64,000 bases of DNA from Ignavibacteriales bacterium (GTDB lineage: Bacteria; Bacteroidota; Ignavibacteria; Ignavibacteriales; Ignavibacteriaceae), in contig JADJHL010000002.1 of the NCBI GenBank assembly GCA_016707585.1, positions 429,647 to 493,646 on the forward strand. Reading direction: 5' to 3'. The position numbers were made by a program, and so were the translations under genes. This document shows positions 17,664-25,742 of the stretch, piece by piece. A model generated the notes under the pieces. That model saw only the letters and a list, made by a program, of their open reading frames with translations, was not told the DNA's origin and did no database searches. The stretch's first letter is position 1; each line of letters begins with the position of its first letter.

Positions 17664-17956
17664 ACTGGAATAGCTTGGGGTATGATATAATTCTTTAGGC
17701 TTGGTTTAATAGAATCTTTCATAACCAAATCGACTTTAAGATTTAGTTTATCTGATATAAAGTTCTCCAATTCAATAAACTTTAGTAACCCTGGTGTTTT
17801 TGTAAAAGTTACAAGAAGGTCAACATCGCTTTTACTTTTCTGTTGATTAACTGCATAAGATCCAAATAACTCAATACTATCAACAGAATATTTCTCTTGA
17901 ATTTCAGCGAGTATTGATTTCAGTTCTTTTAAGATTTCTTTTAAAGATTTCTTCAT
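17660..17956 (-). CDS. mntA: MntA-like minimal nucleotidyltransferase antitoxin
   Basis: 98 residues with the nucleotidyltransferase signature ELFGSYAVNQQKSKSDVDLLV (Gly-Ser, then Asp-x-Asp about ten residues later), which binds Mg-ATP, and a third acidic position in KLNLKVDLVMKD. MntA antitoxins neutralise HepT by AMPylation. Its ATG overlaps the rseP stop codon (ATGA, 17953-17956) and its own stop overlaps the hepT start, so all three genes form one translationally coupled chain. Confidence 0.9.
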   Translation of the reverse strand: MKKSLKEILKELKSILAEIQEKYSVDSIELFGSYAVNQQKSKSDVDLLVTFTKTPGLLKFIELENFISDKLNLKVDLVMKDSIKPSLKNYIIPQAIPV

Positions 17957-19308
17957 AAAGACATTATATCATTATAAATTATAAACGCCATTAAAATAAG
18001 AAGTAAAACCAATCCTGTGTTTTGTATTGCCATTTTAATTTTAATTGGTATCTCTCTTTTTATAATTGATTCAATTACAATCATTACCAAATGTCCGCCA
18101 TCTAAAACAGGAAATGGTAATATGTTTAGAATAGCTAAGCTTAAACTTAACAATGCAAGAAAGTATAGAAAGTTTGTCATTCCGCTATCAGCAGATTTGG
18201 CCGCCATTTGTGCAATCTTAATCGGACCACCAAAAGCTTTTTTAAATTCTACGTTGCCTGTAAAAACTTTTCCTATCATAGAAAAAGTTAATGCAGTCAT
18301 CTTTTCAATATCTTTCCAACCTTGCCCAATTGATTCAAAGAAGCCGTAAGATTTACTAACTGTTGGGCCATCATACTTGCTGCCAAAATAAACACCTATA
18401 ACACCGGCTTCATTTGGAGTAACAGATATTATTAAGCTATCAGTATTTCTAACAACTAAAGTGTTTATGGTTTTGTTTTTGTTTGATTTTATAATCTCTG
18501 TTGCTTGTAACCTGGAATAAATTGGGACTTCATTTAATGCAATTAAAATATCCCCTTTTAACAAACCAGCTTTACTTGCTGGTGCATCTGCCAATAAGCT
18601 ATCAAAATACGGCTGACTCATTCCATTAGGTTCAATCAAATATCTTTCTGCTTGTTCGGGTATTTTTTTATTTGGGATACTTAGTTCTACTTTTTGATTA
18701 TTTCTTTCAACTACTACTTTTCTATTTTCACCCAAAGAATTGATATAAAGTTCTGCTTCTAATTCTTTCCAGTCGCTAACCTTTTTATTATTAACAGAAA
18801 TTATTTTGTCGTGTGATTGAAACCCAATAGAATCAGCAAGACTGTTCTGTGGAACAACACCAATTGTTGTTGTGTTTATAATTGTCTTTTCCTGAAAGAA
18901 ATTTGCGCCCCAGAATATTACCCAAGCAAGCATAAGATTCATAAATACACCTGCGGTAATTACAAAGACTTTTGCCCACAATGGTTTTGCACGGAATTCA
19001 TAAGGTTGTGGTTCTTTATCTGCAAAACTTGTATCCATAGTTTCATCAACCATCCCTGCAATCTTAACATAACCACCAAGTGGTAATAGGCTTAATCTGT
19101 AATCTGTGTGTCCTTCGCCATCAAAATCTTTTGGAAGCTCACCAAATGAAAATCCGGATTTTCTATTCCAACCAAATAATCTTTTACCAAATCCGATTGC
19201 AAAAATATCTGCACGCATTCCACTTAGTTTAGCTGCGGCAAAGTGCCCAAACTCGTGTATAAAAACTAAAATACCAATTGTAATTGCGAAATAAATTATA
19301 TAATCCAT
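17953..19308 (-). CDS. rseP: Site-2 intramembrane metalloprotease RseP (M50)
   Basis: 451 residues. The zinc-binding FIHEFGHFAAAKLSG (about 16-30) lies in the first transmembrane helix. Two PDZ-like regions follow at about 130-210 (DSIGFQSHDKIISVNNKKV) and 225-300 (PASKAGLLKGDILIALNEV), then the third zinc ligand region NILPFPVLDGGHL near 402. It releases anti-sigma factors or clears signal-peptide remnants in the inner membrane. The dxr-rseP order is common in bacteria and is kept here. Two ECF sigma systems occur in this window and could be clients; that is inference. Confidence 0.93.
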   Translation of the reverse strand: MDYIIYFAITIGILVFIHEFGHFAAAKLSGMRADIFAIGFGKRLFGWNRKSGFSFGELPKDFDGEGHTDYRLSLLPLGGYVKIAGMVDETMDTSFADKEPQPYEFRAKPLWAKVFVITAGVFMNLMLAWVIFWGANFFQEKTIINTTTIGVVPQNSLADSIGFQSHDKIISVNNKKVSDWKELEAELYINSLGENRKVVVERNNQKVELSIPNKKIPEQAERYLIEPNGMSQPYFDSLLADAPASKAGLLKGDILIALNEVPIYSRLQATEIIKSNKNKTINTLVVRNTDSLIISVTPNEAGVIGVYFGSKYDGPTVSKSYGFFESIGQGWKDIEKMTALTFSMIGKVFTGNVEFKKAFGGPIKIAQMAAKSADSGMTNFLYFLALLSLSLAILNILPFPVLDGGHLVMIVIESIIKREIPIKIKMAIQNTGLVLLLILMAFIIYNDIMSL

Positions 19309-19354
19309 ATTAACAGGAACTCCTTATCTAAAAAACTCTTAATCTAAATTATAT

Positions 19355-19455
19355 GAAACCGTAAAAACGGTTTTACAAGTTTTGACTTCAGCTAACCCCT
19401 GACTTAAGTCAGGGGTTAATGAAACCACTAAAAACTCCAACCGATTAATCGGTTT
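19355..19455. repeat. Three adjacent palindromes between dxr and rseP
   Basis: AAACCGTAAAAACGGTTT (19356-19372), TAACCCCTGACTTAAG followed by its mirror half (19393-19418, a perfect 26-bp palindrome) and AACCGATTAATCGGTT (19439-19454). The middle element is of the CCCTGACTTAAGTCAGGG type. None is followed by a convincing T run on the minus strand, so dxr-rseP read-through is possible. Confidence 0.75.
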
Positions 19456-19464
19456 ACTAAAACT

Positions 19465-20607
19465 CTATTTTAAGGAACTAACCAACTCTCTAGTTATCTT
19501 ATCACACTCAAAAATTGTTTCTATATCAGGATCAGAATGATTTTCAATTTTATCTAAAGCTTTACTTATCAATTCAGAAATTTCAGAAAATTTTATTTTT
19601 CTATTTATAAACTTATCCACAGCAACTTCATTTGCTGCGTTTAAAATGCATGGCGCTGTTCCGCCAATTTTTATTGCATCAAATGCTAATTTTAAACACT
19701 CAAACCTATCAAAATCAGGTTCAAAAAAATTCAGAGTATTAATCATCGGTAAATCAGTTCGTTTAAAATCATTTTGCAATCTTTCCGGAAAAGTTAGCGC
19801 ATATTGAATTGGTAACTTCATATCCGGTAAACCAAGCTGCGCTTTTATTGATCCATCCACAAACTGCACCATTGAATGAACAATCGATTGCGGATGAATT
19901 ACAACATTAATTTTTTCAACAGGCAATCCAAATAACCAATGTGCTTCAATAACTTCAAGTCCTTTATTCATCATTGTAGCTGAATCTATAGAAATTTTAT
20001 TTCCCATTTTCCAGTTAGGATGATTTAGCGCTTCATCAACAGTAGCATTTTCAAAAAACGATTTTTCTTTGTTAAGAAAAGGTCCACCGGAAGCTGTTAA
20101 GATTAATTTTTCAACTTCGTTTAAATTCTCACCTACCAAACATTGATAAATTGCAGAATGTTCCGAATCTACTGGAAGAATTTCAGCATTATTTTCAAGA
20201 ACAAGTTTGGTAACAATTTCTCCGGCAACAACAAGAGTTTCTTTGTTTGCAAGTGCAATTCTTTTACCACGTTTTATCGCTTCAAGAGTTGGTGATAAGC
20301 CTGCAAAACCTACAATTGCTCCAAGCAGAATATCATAATCTCTTTGCTTAGAAACCTTTACCAATTCATCACAACCTGAAAGAACTTCGCACAAATTGTC
20401 AATTTTAGATTTTAATTCTCTGGCTTTGGATTTATCAGTTACAACAACAAACTCCGGATTAAATTCTTTAACCTGTTGTTCCAAAAGATTAATGTTGGAG
20501 GCGACAGTTAATCCAGATACTTTAAATTTATCAGGAAATTTTCTAACAACATTTAATGTGTTTACACCAATTGACCCTGAAGAGCCTAAAATTAAAATTT
20601 TCTTCAT
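19465..20607 (-). CDS. dxr: 1-deoxy-D-xylulose 5-phosphate reductoisomerase
   Basis: 380 residues, the usual length. The NADPH-binding GSSGSIGVNTLNVV is at the N-terminus, followed by ANKETLVVAGE, PVDSEHSAIYQCL (metal-binding Asp/Glu) and SIDSATMMNKGLEVIEAHWLF. It makes 2-C-methyl-D-erythritol 4-phosphate in the non-mevalonate isoprenoid route, the same pathway as ispG at about 40-41.8 kb. rseP follows after a palindrome-rich spacer. Confidence 0.96.
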   Translation of the reverse strand: MKKILILGSSGSIGVNTLNVVRKFPDKFKVSGLTVASNINLLEQQVKEFNPEFVVVTDKSKARELKSKIDNLCEVLSGCDELVKVSKQRDYDILLGAIVGFAGLSPTLEAIKRGKRIALANKETLVVAGEIVTKLVLENNAEILPVDSEHSAIYQCLVGENLNEVEKLILTASGGPFLNKEKSFFENATVDEALNHPNWKMGNKISIDSATMMNKGLEVIEAHWLFGLPVEKINVVIHPQSIVHSMVQFVDGSIKAQLGLPDMKLPIQYALTFPERLQNDFKRTDLPMINTLNFFEPDFDRFECLKLAFDAIKIGGTAPCILNAANEVAVDKFINRKIKFSEISELISKALDKIENHSDPDIETIFECDKITRELVSSLK

Positions 20608-20691
20608 TTTCTTAGAATTTAACGGCTAAAAGTACCAAAGAATGAGAAGTTTAGCAATGTGGTTTATAGGGTATGTGATTATGGCAATCAT

Positions 20692-20723
20692 AAAAATGGC
20701 CAACCACTTTTGGTGATTGGCCA
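20692..20723 (-). terminator. Rho-independent terminator after the vWA lipoprotein gene
   Basis: TGGCCAA (20697-20703) pairs with TTGGCCA (20717-20723), the stem extending inward through CCAC/GTGA with a wobble pair. Read on the minus strand it is followed by TTTTT (20692-20696). It ends transcription from the vWA gene, whose stop is 22 bases away, before the dxr promoter region. Confidence 0.85.
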
Positions 20724-20744
20724 AATAAAATTTAATTAAATATG

Positions 20745-21821
20745 CTAATATGTAACATTAAACGTCTGTACACCATCTGCTGTAGAAGTATAAACGGTTA
20801 CTTTTACAGTGTGTGCAACACCTGTTTTAGCTGAAACATATTCTACCAAATAACTGTTTGCAAGAGCTCCAGCAACAGGTAAATCTTTTAAATTAAGTCC
20901 TTCTGCAGTTGTAGGAATAAATTTAATTGTTCCACCGGTGCAAGTTGAAAGTTCCCATGGTCTTTCATCATACTGGTTATATGACCAATAAGTGGAATCT
21001 TGACTAAACACAGTATGTACAGTTGCTTTTCCACCCAATAAATCGCAACCCATAGCATTTGACCAAGTAACACCATCACTATTTTGAGTTGGTTCATCAG
21101 TGAAGTTTATAAAGACTCTTTGTGCACCAGCTCTCCAGCCATAAACACTATCTGCAAAGATTGCAGCTATAACACCGTTTTCACCACCAGCATAACCAAA
21201 GTTATATCCACGTTCTGTAAGTGCTGCACTATCTGATCCGGCAAAATAGTAAGTTCTGTCTGTTCCGGTTTCTCTATTCAAATAAGCACTAAGTGTTTGA
21301 GCATTTGTAAAATTGATTCCACCATTTGGATAGCTATCATAACCAACAATAGCAAATTTAACATCTAAACCACTTGTCTGTAAAAAGGTTGCAAATTCTA
21401 TTATACTTGCTGCAACTGAATCTGCTTCTTGCCCCATACTTCCAGAATTATCAACTAAAAACACAATATCAGCAGATAATACATTGCCTGTGCTAACTTT
21501 GGTAACTTTTAATCCTTGCACAATACCATCTTCTTCAACAAAAATGTTTGATGCTTGTGGATTACTTGCATTGTAACTTAATGTTAATGGTTGATTTGTT
21601 GTTGGATCAATTAATCCAAGTAAATTTAATTTTACCCTACTACCCGCCGAGGTAAACGATGCTGAAGGAAGCACATTGTTTTTTGTTGGGGTTGGAACAG
21701 TTACACCAGTAGGATCTGATGGAATATCTTTATTCTTATCTTCAGGATTCTCTGCTGTGTCGCAGGAAAAATAAATTAAAGATGTGAACACTAACATGAT
21801 TAAAAGTAGTAGCTTGCGCAT
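20745..21821 (-). CDS. von Willebrand factor A-domain lipoprotein
   Basis: 358 residues. The lipoprotein signal (MRKLLLLIMLVFTSLIYFSC) is lipidated at the Cys followed by DTAENPED, an acidic start that favours surface display in this group. After a Pro/Thr linker and a beta domain, the vWA domain at about 110-300 begins DIVFLVDNSGSMGQEAD, a complete MIDAS motif (DxSxS), and includes VFINFTDEPTQ. vWA domains bind proteins through a metal ion, so adhesion or complex assembly is likely. It has its own terminator and stands alone. Confidence 0.88.
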   Translation of the reverse strand: MRKLLLLIMLVFTSLIYFSCDTAENPEDKNKDIPSDPTGVTVPTPTKNNVLPSASFTSAGSRVKLNLLGLIDPTTNQPLTLSYNASNPQASNIFVEEDGIVQGLKVTKVSTGNVLSADIVFLVDNSGSMGQEADSVAASIIEFATFLQTSGLDVKFAIVGYDSYPNGGINFTNAQTLSAYLNRETGTDRTYYFAGSDSAALTERGYNFGYAGGENGVIAAIFADSVYGWRAGAQRVFINFTDEPTQNSDGVTWSNAMGCDLLGGKATVHTVFSQDSTYWSYNQYDERPWELSTCTGGTIKFIPTTAEGLNLKDLPVAGALANSYLVEYVSAKTGVAHTVKVTVYTSTADGVQTFNVTY

Positions 21822-21949
21822 TTTGTTAGTCCTTATATTGTTTTAGAAATGTTATTTAGAAATATGCTCAATTTCTTGTGTAAATATAGAATATTATAGA
21901 TCTAAAGTAAAAATTACCTGTGTAAAATTATGTTAATTAGGTATTCATT

Positions 21950-21964
21950 TGATACAATGTATCA
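21950..21964. promoter_or_regulatory. 15-bp palindrome in the divergent vWA/sigma gap
   Basis: TGATACA-A-TGTATCA is a perfect odd-length palindrome, 129 bp from the vWA start and 153 bp from the ECF sigma start. It has the form of a dimeric repressor operator; the regulator is unknown. Nothing else is recognised in the 295-bp gap. Confidence 0.3.
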
Positions 21965-22116
21965 TTGTTAAATTTTTAAACTTAGAAAAACAGGCTCATT
22001 TTAGTAAAATTTAATGATGCTATTGATAAAGCACAAAGATTATTCCAGAAATTAATTTATACATAGGAAACATATTAGATTTTTTTGCATCTTTTAGATA
22101 AGAAGACAAAATCGAT

Positions 22117-22641
22117 TTGCAGGAAAAAGAAAATCAAATAATTGAGTTTACAATTCTTTTCAACAAGTATAAGAAAAGAATTTACAATTACTCGTTAAAA
22201 ATGCTGCACGATAAAATGCGTGCGGATGATATTGTACAGGATGTTTTTATAAAGTTGTTTGAAAATCTTAACAACATACACAACAAACAAAGCATACAGT
22301 TCTGGTTGTTTAAAACTACACGGAATGAAATTTTTGGCTTTCTAAGAAACACAAAAATTAAAAAACTAATTTCTCAAGTAGTTGATTTAGAGGATGTTGA
22401 GCTTGAGACAAAACTTTCCTTAGAAGATGAAATTGAAAACAAAGAAACAAATAAATTGATTTTAATTGAACTTGAAAATATGAATGAAGATTTTAAAGAA
22501 GTTTTTGTGTTAAAAGAATATTCAGGTTTAAGCTATAAAGAAATTGCAGCGTTATTAAGCATTGATGAAGAGCTTGTAAAAAGCAGGTTGTATAAAGCAC
22601 GACAAAAGTTAATAAATAAAATATCAAAGGTCTTACAATAG
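22117..22641 (+). CDS. ECF-type RNA polymerase sigma factor
   Basis: 174 residues: region 2 at about 12-75 (YKKRIYNYSLKMLHDKMRADDIVQDVFIKLFENL) and region 4 at about 115-170 (FKEVFVLKEYSGLSYKEIAALLSIDEELVKSRLYKARQKL). The start is TTG 22117; the only earlier in-frame codons lack a start. As with the 1191 sigma gene there is no strong Shine-Dalgarno sequence. The probable anti-sigma gene follows, but a 90-bp palindromic repeat lies between them. It heads a co-directional envelope cluster that runs to about 29.6 kb. Confidence 0.92.
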   Translation: MQEKENQIIEFTILFNKYKKRIYNYSLKMLHDKMRADDIVQDVFIKLFENLNNIHNKQSIQFWLFKTTRNEIFGFLRNTKIKKLISQVVDLEDVELETKLSLEDEIENKETNKLILIELENMNEDFKEVFVLKEYSGLSYKEIAALLSIDEELVKSRLYKARQKLINKISKVLQ

Positions 22642-22730
22642 TCATTGCGAACCTCAATTCATCGGGGTGAAGCAATCACACACGTAATATTTATGAGATT
22701 GCTTCGTCCTTAATCAGGACTCGCAATGAC
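22641..22730. repeat. GTCATTGCGA-type palindromic repeat inside the sigma/anti-sigma operon
   Basis: A 90-bp imperfect inverted repeat bounded by GTCATTGCGA (22641-22650) and TCGCAATGAC (22721-22730), with inner arms GAAGCAATC and GATTGCTTC. It starts at the final base of the sigma stop codon. A related 77-bp copy lies at 32916-32992. Confidence 0.85.
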
Positions 22731-22751
22731 GATCACAGAAAGAGAAAAGAT

Positions 22752-23219
22752 ATGAGTGAAAATAAATTATTTGAAATGATAAACCTCTACTTTGATGGTG
22801 AGCTTGAGAAAAGCAAAGAAGTAGATTTTTTTAATATGCTTGCAAGCGATCAAACGGCACGAGATTATTTTAAACAATTAAGCGTAATAAGAAATGCTGT
22901 TGATAATTCCATAGAAGATTTTCCTGCTGAGCTTGAAGAAAGAATATTAAGATCTGTTGGATCTAAAGCAGCAACAAAAGCCGGAGTTTTTTCTAACATA
23001 AAAATCTTTTCTGTGATTTCTTATGCTGCTGCATTGATCTTACTTTTTTTAAGCGGATATCTTTTCATTAAAGTATCAAACTATCAGGAACGAGTTGATA
23101 ATCTTTCCGAACAAATGATGATGCAAACAAAAACAATACAAATGCTTTACAATAGCTTGCCCGGGGTGGAAGTGCGCTCAACAATAGACAATGCAATTAT
23201 AATTAAACCAAATATTTGA
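22752..23219 (+). CDS. Putative anti-sigma factor, single-pass membrane protein
   Basis: 155 residues. A cytoplasmic helical N-terminus (ENKLFEMINLYFDGELEKSKEVDFF) resembles the sigma-binding start of many anti-sigma factors but lacks the His/Cys zinc ligands. One transmembrane helix lies at about 84-106 (ISYAAALILLFLSGYLFI), followed by a periplasmic coiled-coil segment (YQERVDNLSEQMMMQTKTIQ). It follows the ECF sigma gene in the same direction. Function is assigned from position and topology. Confidence 0.75.
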   Translation: MSENKLFEMINLYFDGELEKSKEVDFFNMLASDQTARDYFKQLSVIRNAVDNSIEDFPAELEERILRSVGSKAATKAGVFSNIKIFSVISYAAALILLFLSGYLFIKVSNYQERVDNLSEQMMMQTKTIQMLYNSLPGVEVRSTIDNAIIIKPNI

Positions 23220-23226
23220 GGTTAAA

Positions 23227-23970
23227 ATGAGTACGAAACTATTATTTCTTATAGCTCTTTTTCTTATTTCTTTTGGATGTAAAGAAGAGAAGAAAGACCC
23301 AATAAATTATGATGATGTGTGGTTAGCGCCAGCGATGCTAGATGAGAATCCCAAAATAGTTTCAGGAAACGAATTAATCGTAGTCCAAAAAGTTCGTGAT
23401 TTTTTAAAGAAGAAAGATGAATTCCAAAATTCTGATCAGAAATCACAAGTTGAATATTTTGAATATCACATTCAGATTAGTAAAAAAGGAAAGATAGACA
23501 GATTATCGATTCATAAAAGTAATAATCCAATAGTTGATAGTATTGTTATCGATGAAACCATTAAATGGAAATTAAAACCAGGAATTAGGAAAGGTAATGA
23601 AGTCAACTCAATTTATATACTAAAATTTACAATTGATACTAAAAGTGAATCTGCTTCTATTATTGAAAGTTCCTTTTATGTTGCTGTCGAAGAAATGCCA
23701 GAACCAATTGGAGGAATAAAATCCATTCAAGAAAAAATTGTGTACCCAGAAATTGCTAAACGCGCTGGAATTGAAGGTAAAGTTTATGTGCTGGCTTTTA
23801 TAGATGAAAATGGTGATGTAGTCAGTACAAAAATTCTAAAAGGAATTGGTGCAGGTTGCGATGAAGCGGCGTTATATGCAGTTAAACAAACAAAGTTTAA
23901 ACCAGGAAGACAAAGAGGAACCCCAGTAAAAACTCAAGTTTCTATACCAATAGTTTTTAAACTACAATAA
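23227..23970 (+). CDS. Lipoprotein with TonB C-terminal domain
   Basis: 247 residues. The lipoprotein signal ends FGC followed by KEEKKDP. A first beta-alpha region (about 60-140) may be a diverged TonB-like repeat (FEYHIQISKKGKIDRLSI). The C-terminal TonB domain at about 160-247 has YPEIAKRAGIEGKVYVLAFIDENG and AALYAVKQTKFKPG. Classical TonB has an inner-membrane helix and a Pro-rich spacer; both are absent, so this is not a standard energy transducer. It starts seven bases after the anti-sigma gene. Confidence 0.85.
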   Translation: MSTKLLFLIALFLISFGCKEEKKDPINYDDVWLAPAMLDENPKIVSGNELIVVQKVRDFLKKKDEFQNSDQKSQVEYFEYHIQISKKGKIDRLSIHKSNNPIVDSIVIDETIKWKLKPGIRKGNEVNSIYILKFTIDTKSESASIIESSFYVAVEEMPEPIGGIKSIQEKIVYPEIAKRAGIEGKVYVLAFIDENGDVVSTKILKGIGAGCDEAALYAVKQTKFKPGRQRGTPVKTQVSIPIVFKLQ

Positions 23971-23993
23971 ACATAATTAAAAGAGGTCTCTCT

Positions 23994-24353
23994 ATGAAAA
24001 ACATAATTTATATTCTTTTATCATTCTTTCTATTCTTAGGAGTAAGCGGATTTGCTCAAGAAGAAAATCTCGATAAATATCCTGAACCTGTTGGTGGAAT
24101 TGAGGAGATGGTTAAAAATTTAGATTATCCTGCATCTGCTAAAGATTCAGGTATCGAAGGAAAAGTTTTTGTAAGAGTGATTATTGATGAAACAGGAACC
24201 GTAACTGAAACATCAATACTAAAAAGTGTAAGTGAAGATTGTGATAAAGCCGCAATGGATGCAATTAAGAAAACCAAGTTCACTCCTGGAATTAAGGATA
24301 ACAAACCAGTAAAATCAGAAGTAACAATTCCGATTATGTTTAAGTTGTCTTAG
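23994..24353 (+). CDS. Small secreted TonB C-terminal-domain protein
   Basis: 119 residues: a signal peptide (ending SGFAQ) and a single TonB C-terminal domain (YPASAKDSGIEGKVFVRVIIDETG, MDAIKKTKFTPG). It aligns closely with the last 90 residues of the preceding lipoprotein (PEPVGGIEEM versus PEPIGGIKSI, ending IPIMFKLS versus IPIVFKLQ), so it probably arose by tandem duplication. It has no membrane helix and no spacer. GAGGTC precedes the ATG. It may bind receptors, or TonB boxes, in the periplasm. Confidence 0.87.
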   Translation: MKNIIYILLSFFLFLGVSGFAQEENLDKYPEPVGGIEEMVKNLDYPASAKDSGIEGKVFVRVIIDETGTVTETSILKSVSEDCDKAAMDAIKKTKFTPGIKDNKPVKSEVTIPIMFKLS

Positions 24354-24370
24354 ATACAATTGGAATGCGG

Positions 24371-24453
24371 ACCTGCCTTTGCCGGCAGGCAGGTGGAACT
24401 GATTAAACGGATATAAACAGATTTAAATCCATAAGAATCTGTTTGATCCGTGT
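24371..24453. repeat. Two adjacent palindromic repeats
   Basis: ACCTGCCTTTGCCGGCAGGC (24371-24390, continuing to 24394) pairs CCTGCC with GGCAGG. A second imperfect palindrome (24401-24453) pairs ACGGAT and ACAGATT with AATCTGT and ATCCGT. Together they occupy much of the 213-bp space after the small TonB-domain gene and may act as its terminator. Apart from them and the duplicated leader at 24529, the gap is featureless. Confidence 0.75.
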
Positions 24454-24528
24454 GTTGTTTTTTATTAAAGGTTTTATTTAAAATTTGGGTCATTCATTTT
24501 AACACAGACAATTAGAATGAATTATTTA

Positions 24529-24590
24529 TAGTTTTAAAATGCTAATCAAAATCCATTGAGGGAAAGATGTTATACAGATTATTGCCCGCC
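24529..24590 (+). repeat. Duplicated leader, copy 1 (5' UTR plus signal-peptide start)
   Basis: The 62 bp from TAGTTTT to GCCCGCC match 25681-25742 at all but eight or so positions, including TAATCAAAATCCATTGAGGG before each ATG and the codons for LLPA. Similarity fades through the signal peptide. The two downstream proteins are otherwise unrelated. Confidence 0.85.
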
Positions 24591-25667
24591 ATTGTGATAT
24601 TTGTTTCTAGTATTGTTTATTCCCAAACTACAACATATTCTAAAGAAGAAGAAAATATGGTTGGGTACGTTAATATGGGATGGGCTTATGCCTATAAGTA
24701 TAACTCGTATCAAGACGTAAAACCAATAATAGATTCCTGCTGGAGTTTTCTTAACATATATCCTAATTCTTTTGCCAAACCTAATGTTTTTTCATATTTA
24801 TTAGAAATGAATGTGTTAATCAGTAAGGATTTAAAAGTAATTAATCCCCTGATTGATTCTGTATTATATTATGATAGTCTGTCAACAACAAAACAAAGAA
24901 TCGGCGCTCTACTAATCGAAAGAAATTTAGATTTAAAAAGAGGCAGAGAATTTGTTCTGGATGCTTTACCAAATCTCTCTGTGAAGAATCAAATATTTAG
25001 ATCTTACATGTTACTTGCAAAATCAGATTTAACTCTTGGTACATTCGCTTCTGCAAAAATCAATTTTGAATATGCTTTAAAAACTGATTCAACTCGCTCT
25101 GAAGGTTGGTATGAATACTTAAGTTTTTTAAGGATAAGAGAGTTAACCCAAGAAGCAAATGTTGTTTCATCTAAGATTGCTGAACTTGAAAAACAATCTA
25201 AAATAAAATTTGTAACTCAGTCAAGCATTAGTCCAAACATCAACAAAGAAATTAATAAAATCACATTGTTAGATTTAGATAGTAATGTTGTTGAACTTAG
25301 TTCACTTAACGGAAAAGTGGTCGTTATAAACCGTTTTAATTTTTGGTGCGGTATCTGTGCAAAAGAGTTTCCAGCATTACAAAAACTTATAAAAGAATTT
25401 CCGGAAGTAAAGTTTATATTTATTAATTCTGGTGAAACAACATCAGAATTAAGAGATCGTTATTTCAAGATGAAAGAGTTTAGCTTTTTAAAGAAACAAC
25501 AAGTTTTATTCATAACAAAAGAATATTATGATGAAATATATGGAGATAGCGTGCCTCACAATTTAGTTGTTGATAAAGACGGAGTTATTAGATTTGATTA
25601 TCAAGGTTATAATAAAGAAATGGAAGGTTTACTTAGAAATAATCTTAACACATTATTAAAGAAATAA
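24567..25667 (+). CDS. Secreted redoxin (TlpA/thioredoxin-like) with helical N-terminal domain
   Basis: 366 residues: signal peptide (ending VYSQ), a TPR-like alpha-helical region at about 25-210, then a thioredoxin-fold domain at about 225-366 with NRFNFWCGICAKEFPAL (redox Cys pair C-G-I-C), the VPHNLVVDKDG cis-Pro region and a final helix. It is a periplasmic thiol-disulfide oxidoreductase of the TlpA/ResA kind. GAGGG precedes the ATG. Its leader is shared almost exactly with the next gene, as a duplicated segment. Confidence 0.88.
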   Translation: MLYRLLPAIVIFVSSIVYSQTTTYSKEEENMVGYVNMGWAYAYKYNSYQDVKPIIDSCWSFLNIYPNSFAKPNVFSYLLEMNVLISKDLKVINPLIDSVLYYDSLSTTKQRIGALLIERNLDLKRGREFVLDALPNLSVKNQIFRSYMLLAKSDLTLGTFASAKINFEYALKTDSTRSEGWYEYLSFLRIRELTQEANVVSSKIAELEKQSKIKFVTQSSISPNINKEINKITLLDLDSNVVELSSLNGKVVVINRFNFWCGICAKEFPALQKLIKEFPEVKFIFINSGETTSELRDRYFKMKEFSFLKKQQVLFITKEYYDEIYGDSVPHNLVVDKDGVIRFDYQGYNKEMEGLLRNNLNTLLKK

Positions 25668-25680
25668 ATTATTTTGTTCT

Positions 25681-25742
25681 TAGTTTTGTAATACTAATCA
25701 AAATCCATTGAGGGAAAAATGTTACACAAATTATTGCCCGCC
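25681..25742 (+). repeat. Duplicated leader, copy 2
   Basis: Partner of 24529-24590. It covers the intergenic end, Shine-Dalgarno GAGGG, ATG and first signal-peptide codons of the barrel-protein gene. Only 13 bp separate the redoxin stop from this copy. Confidence 0.85.

Noticed and set aside
22641..22730. tRNA or small RNA gene in the sigma/anti-sigma gap
   Set aside because: The palindrome recurs at 32916-32992 and has no cloverleaf or promoter-like features.
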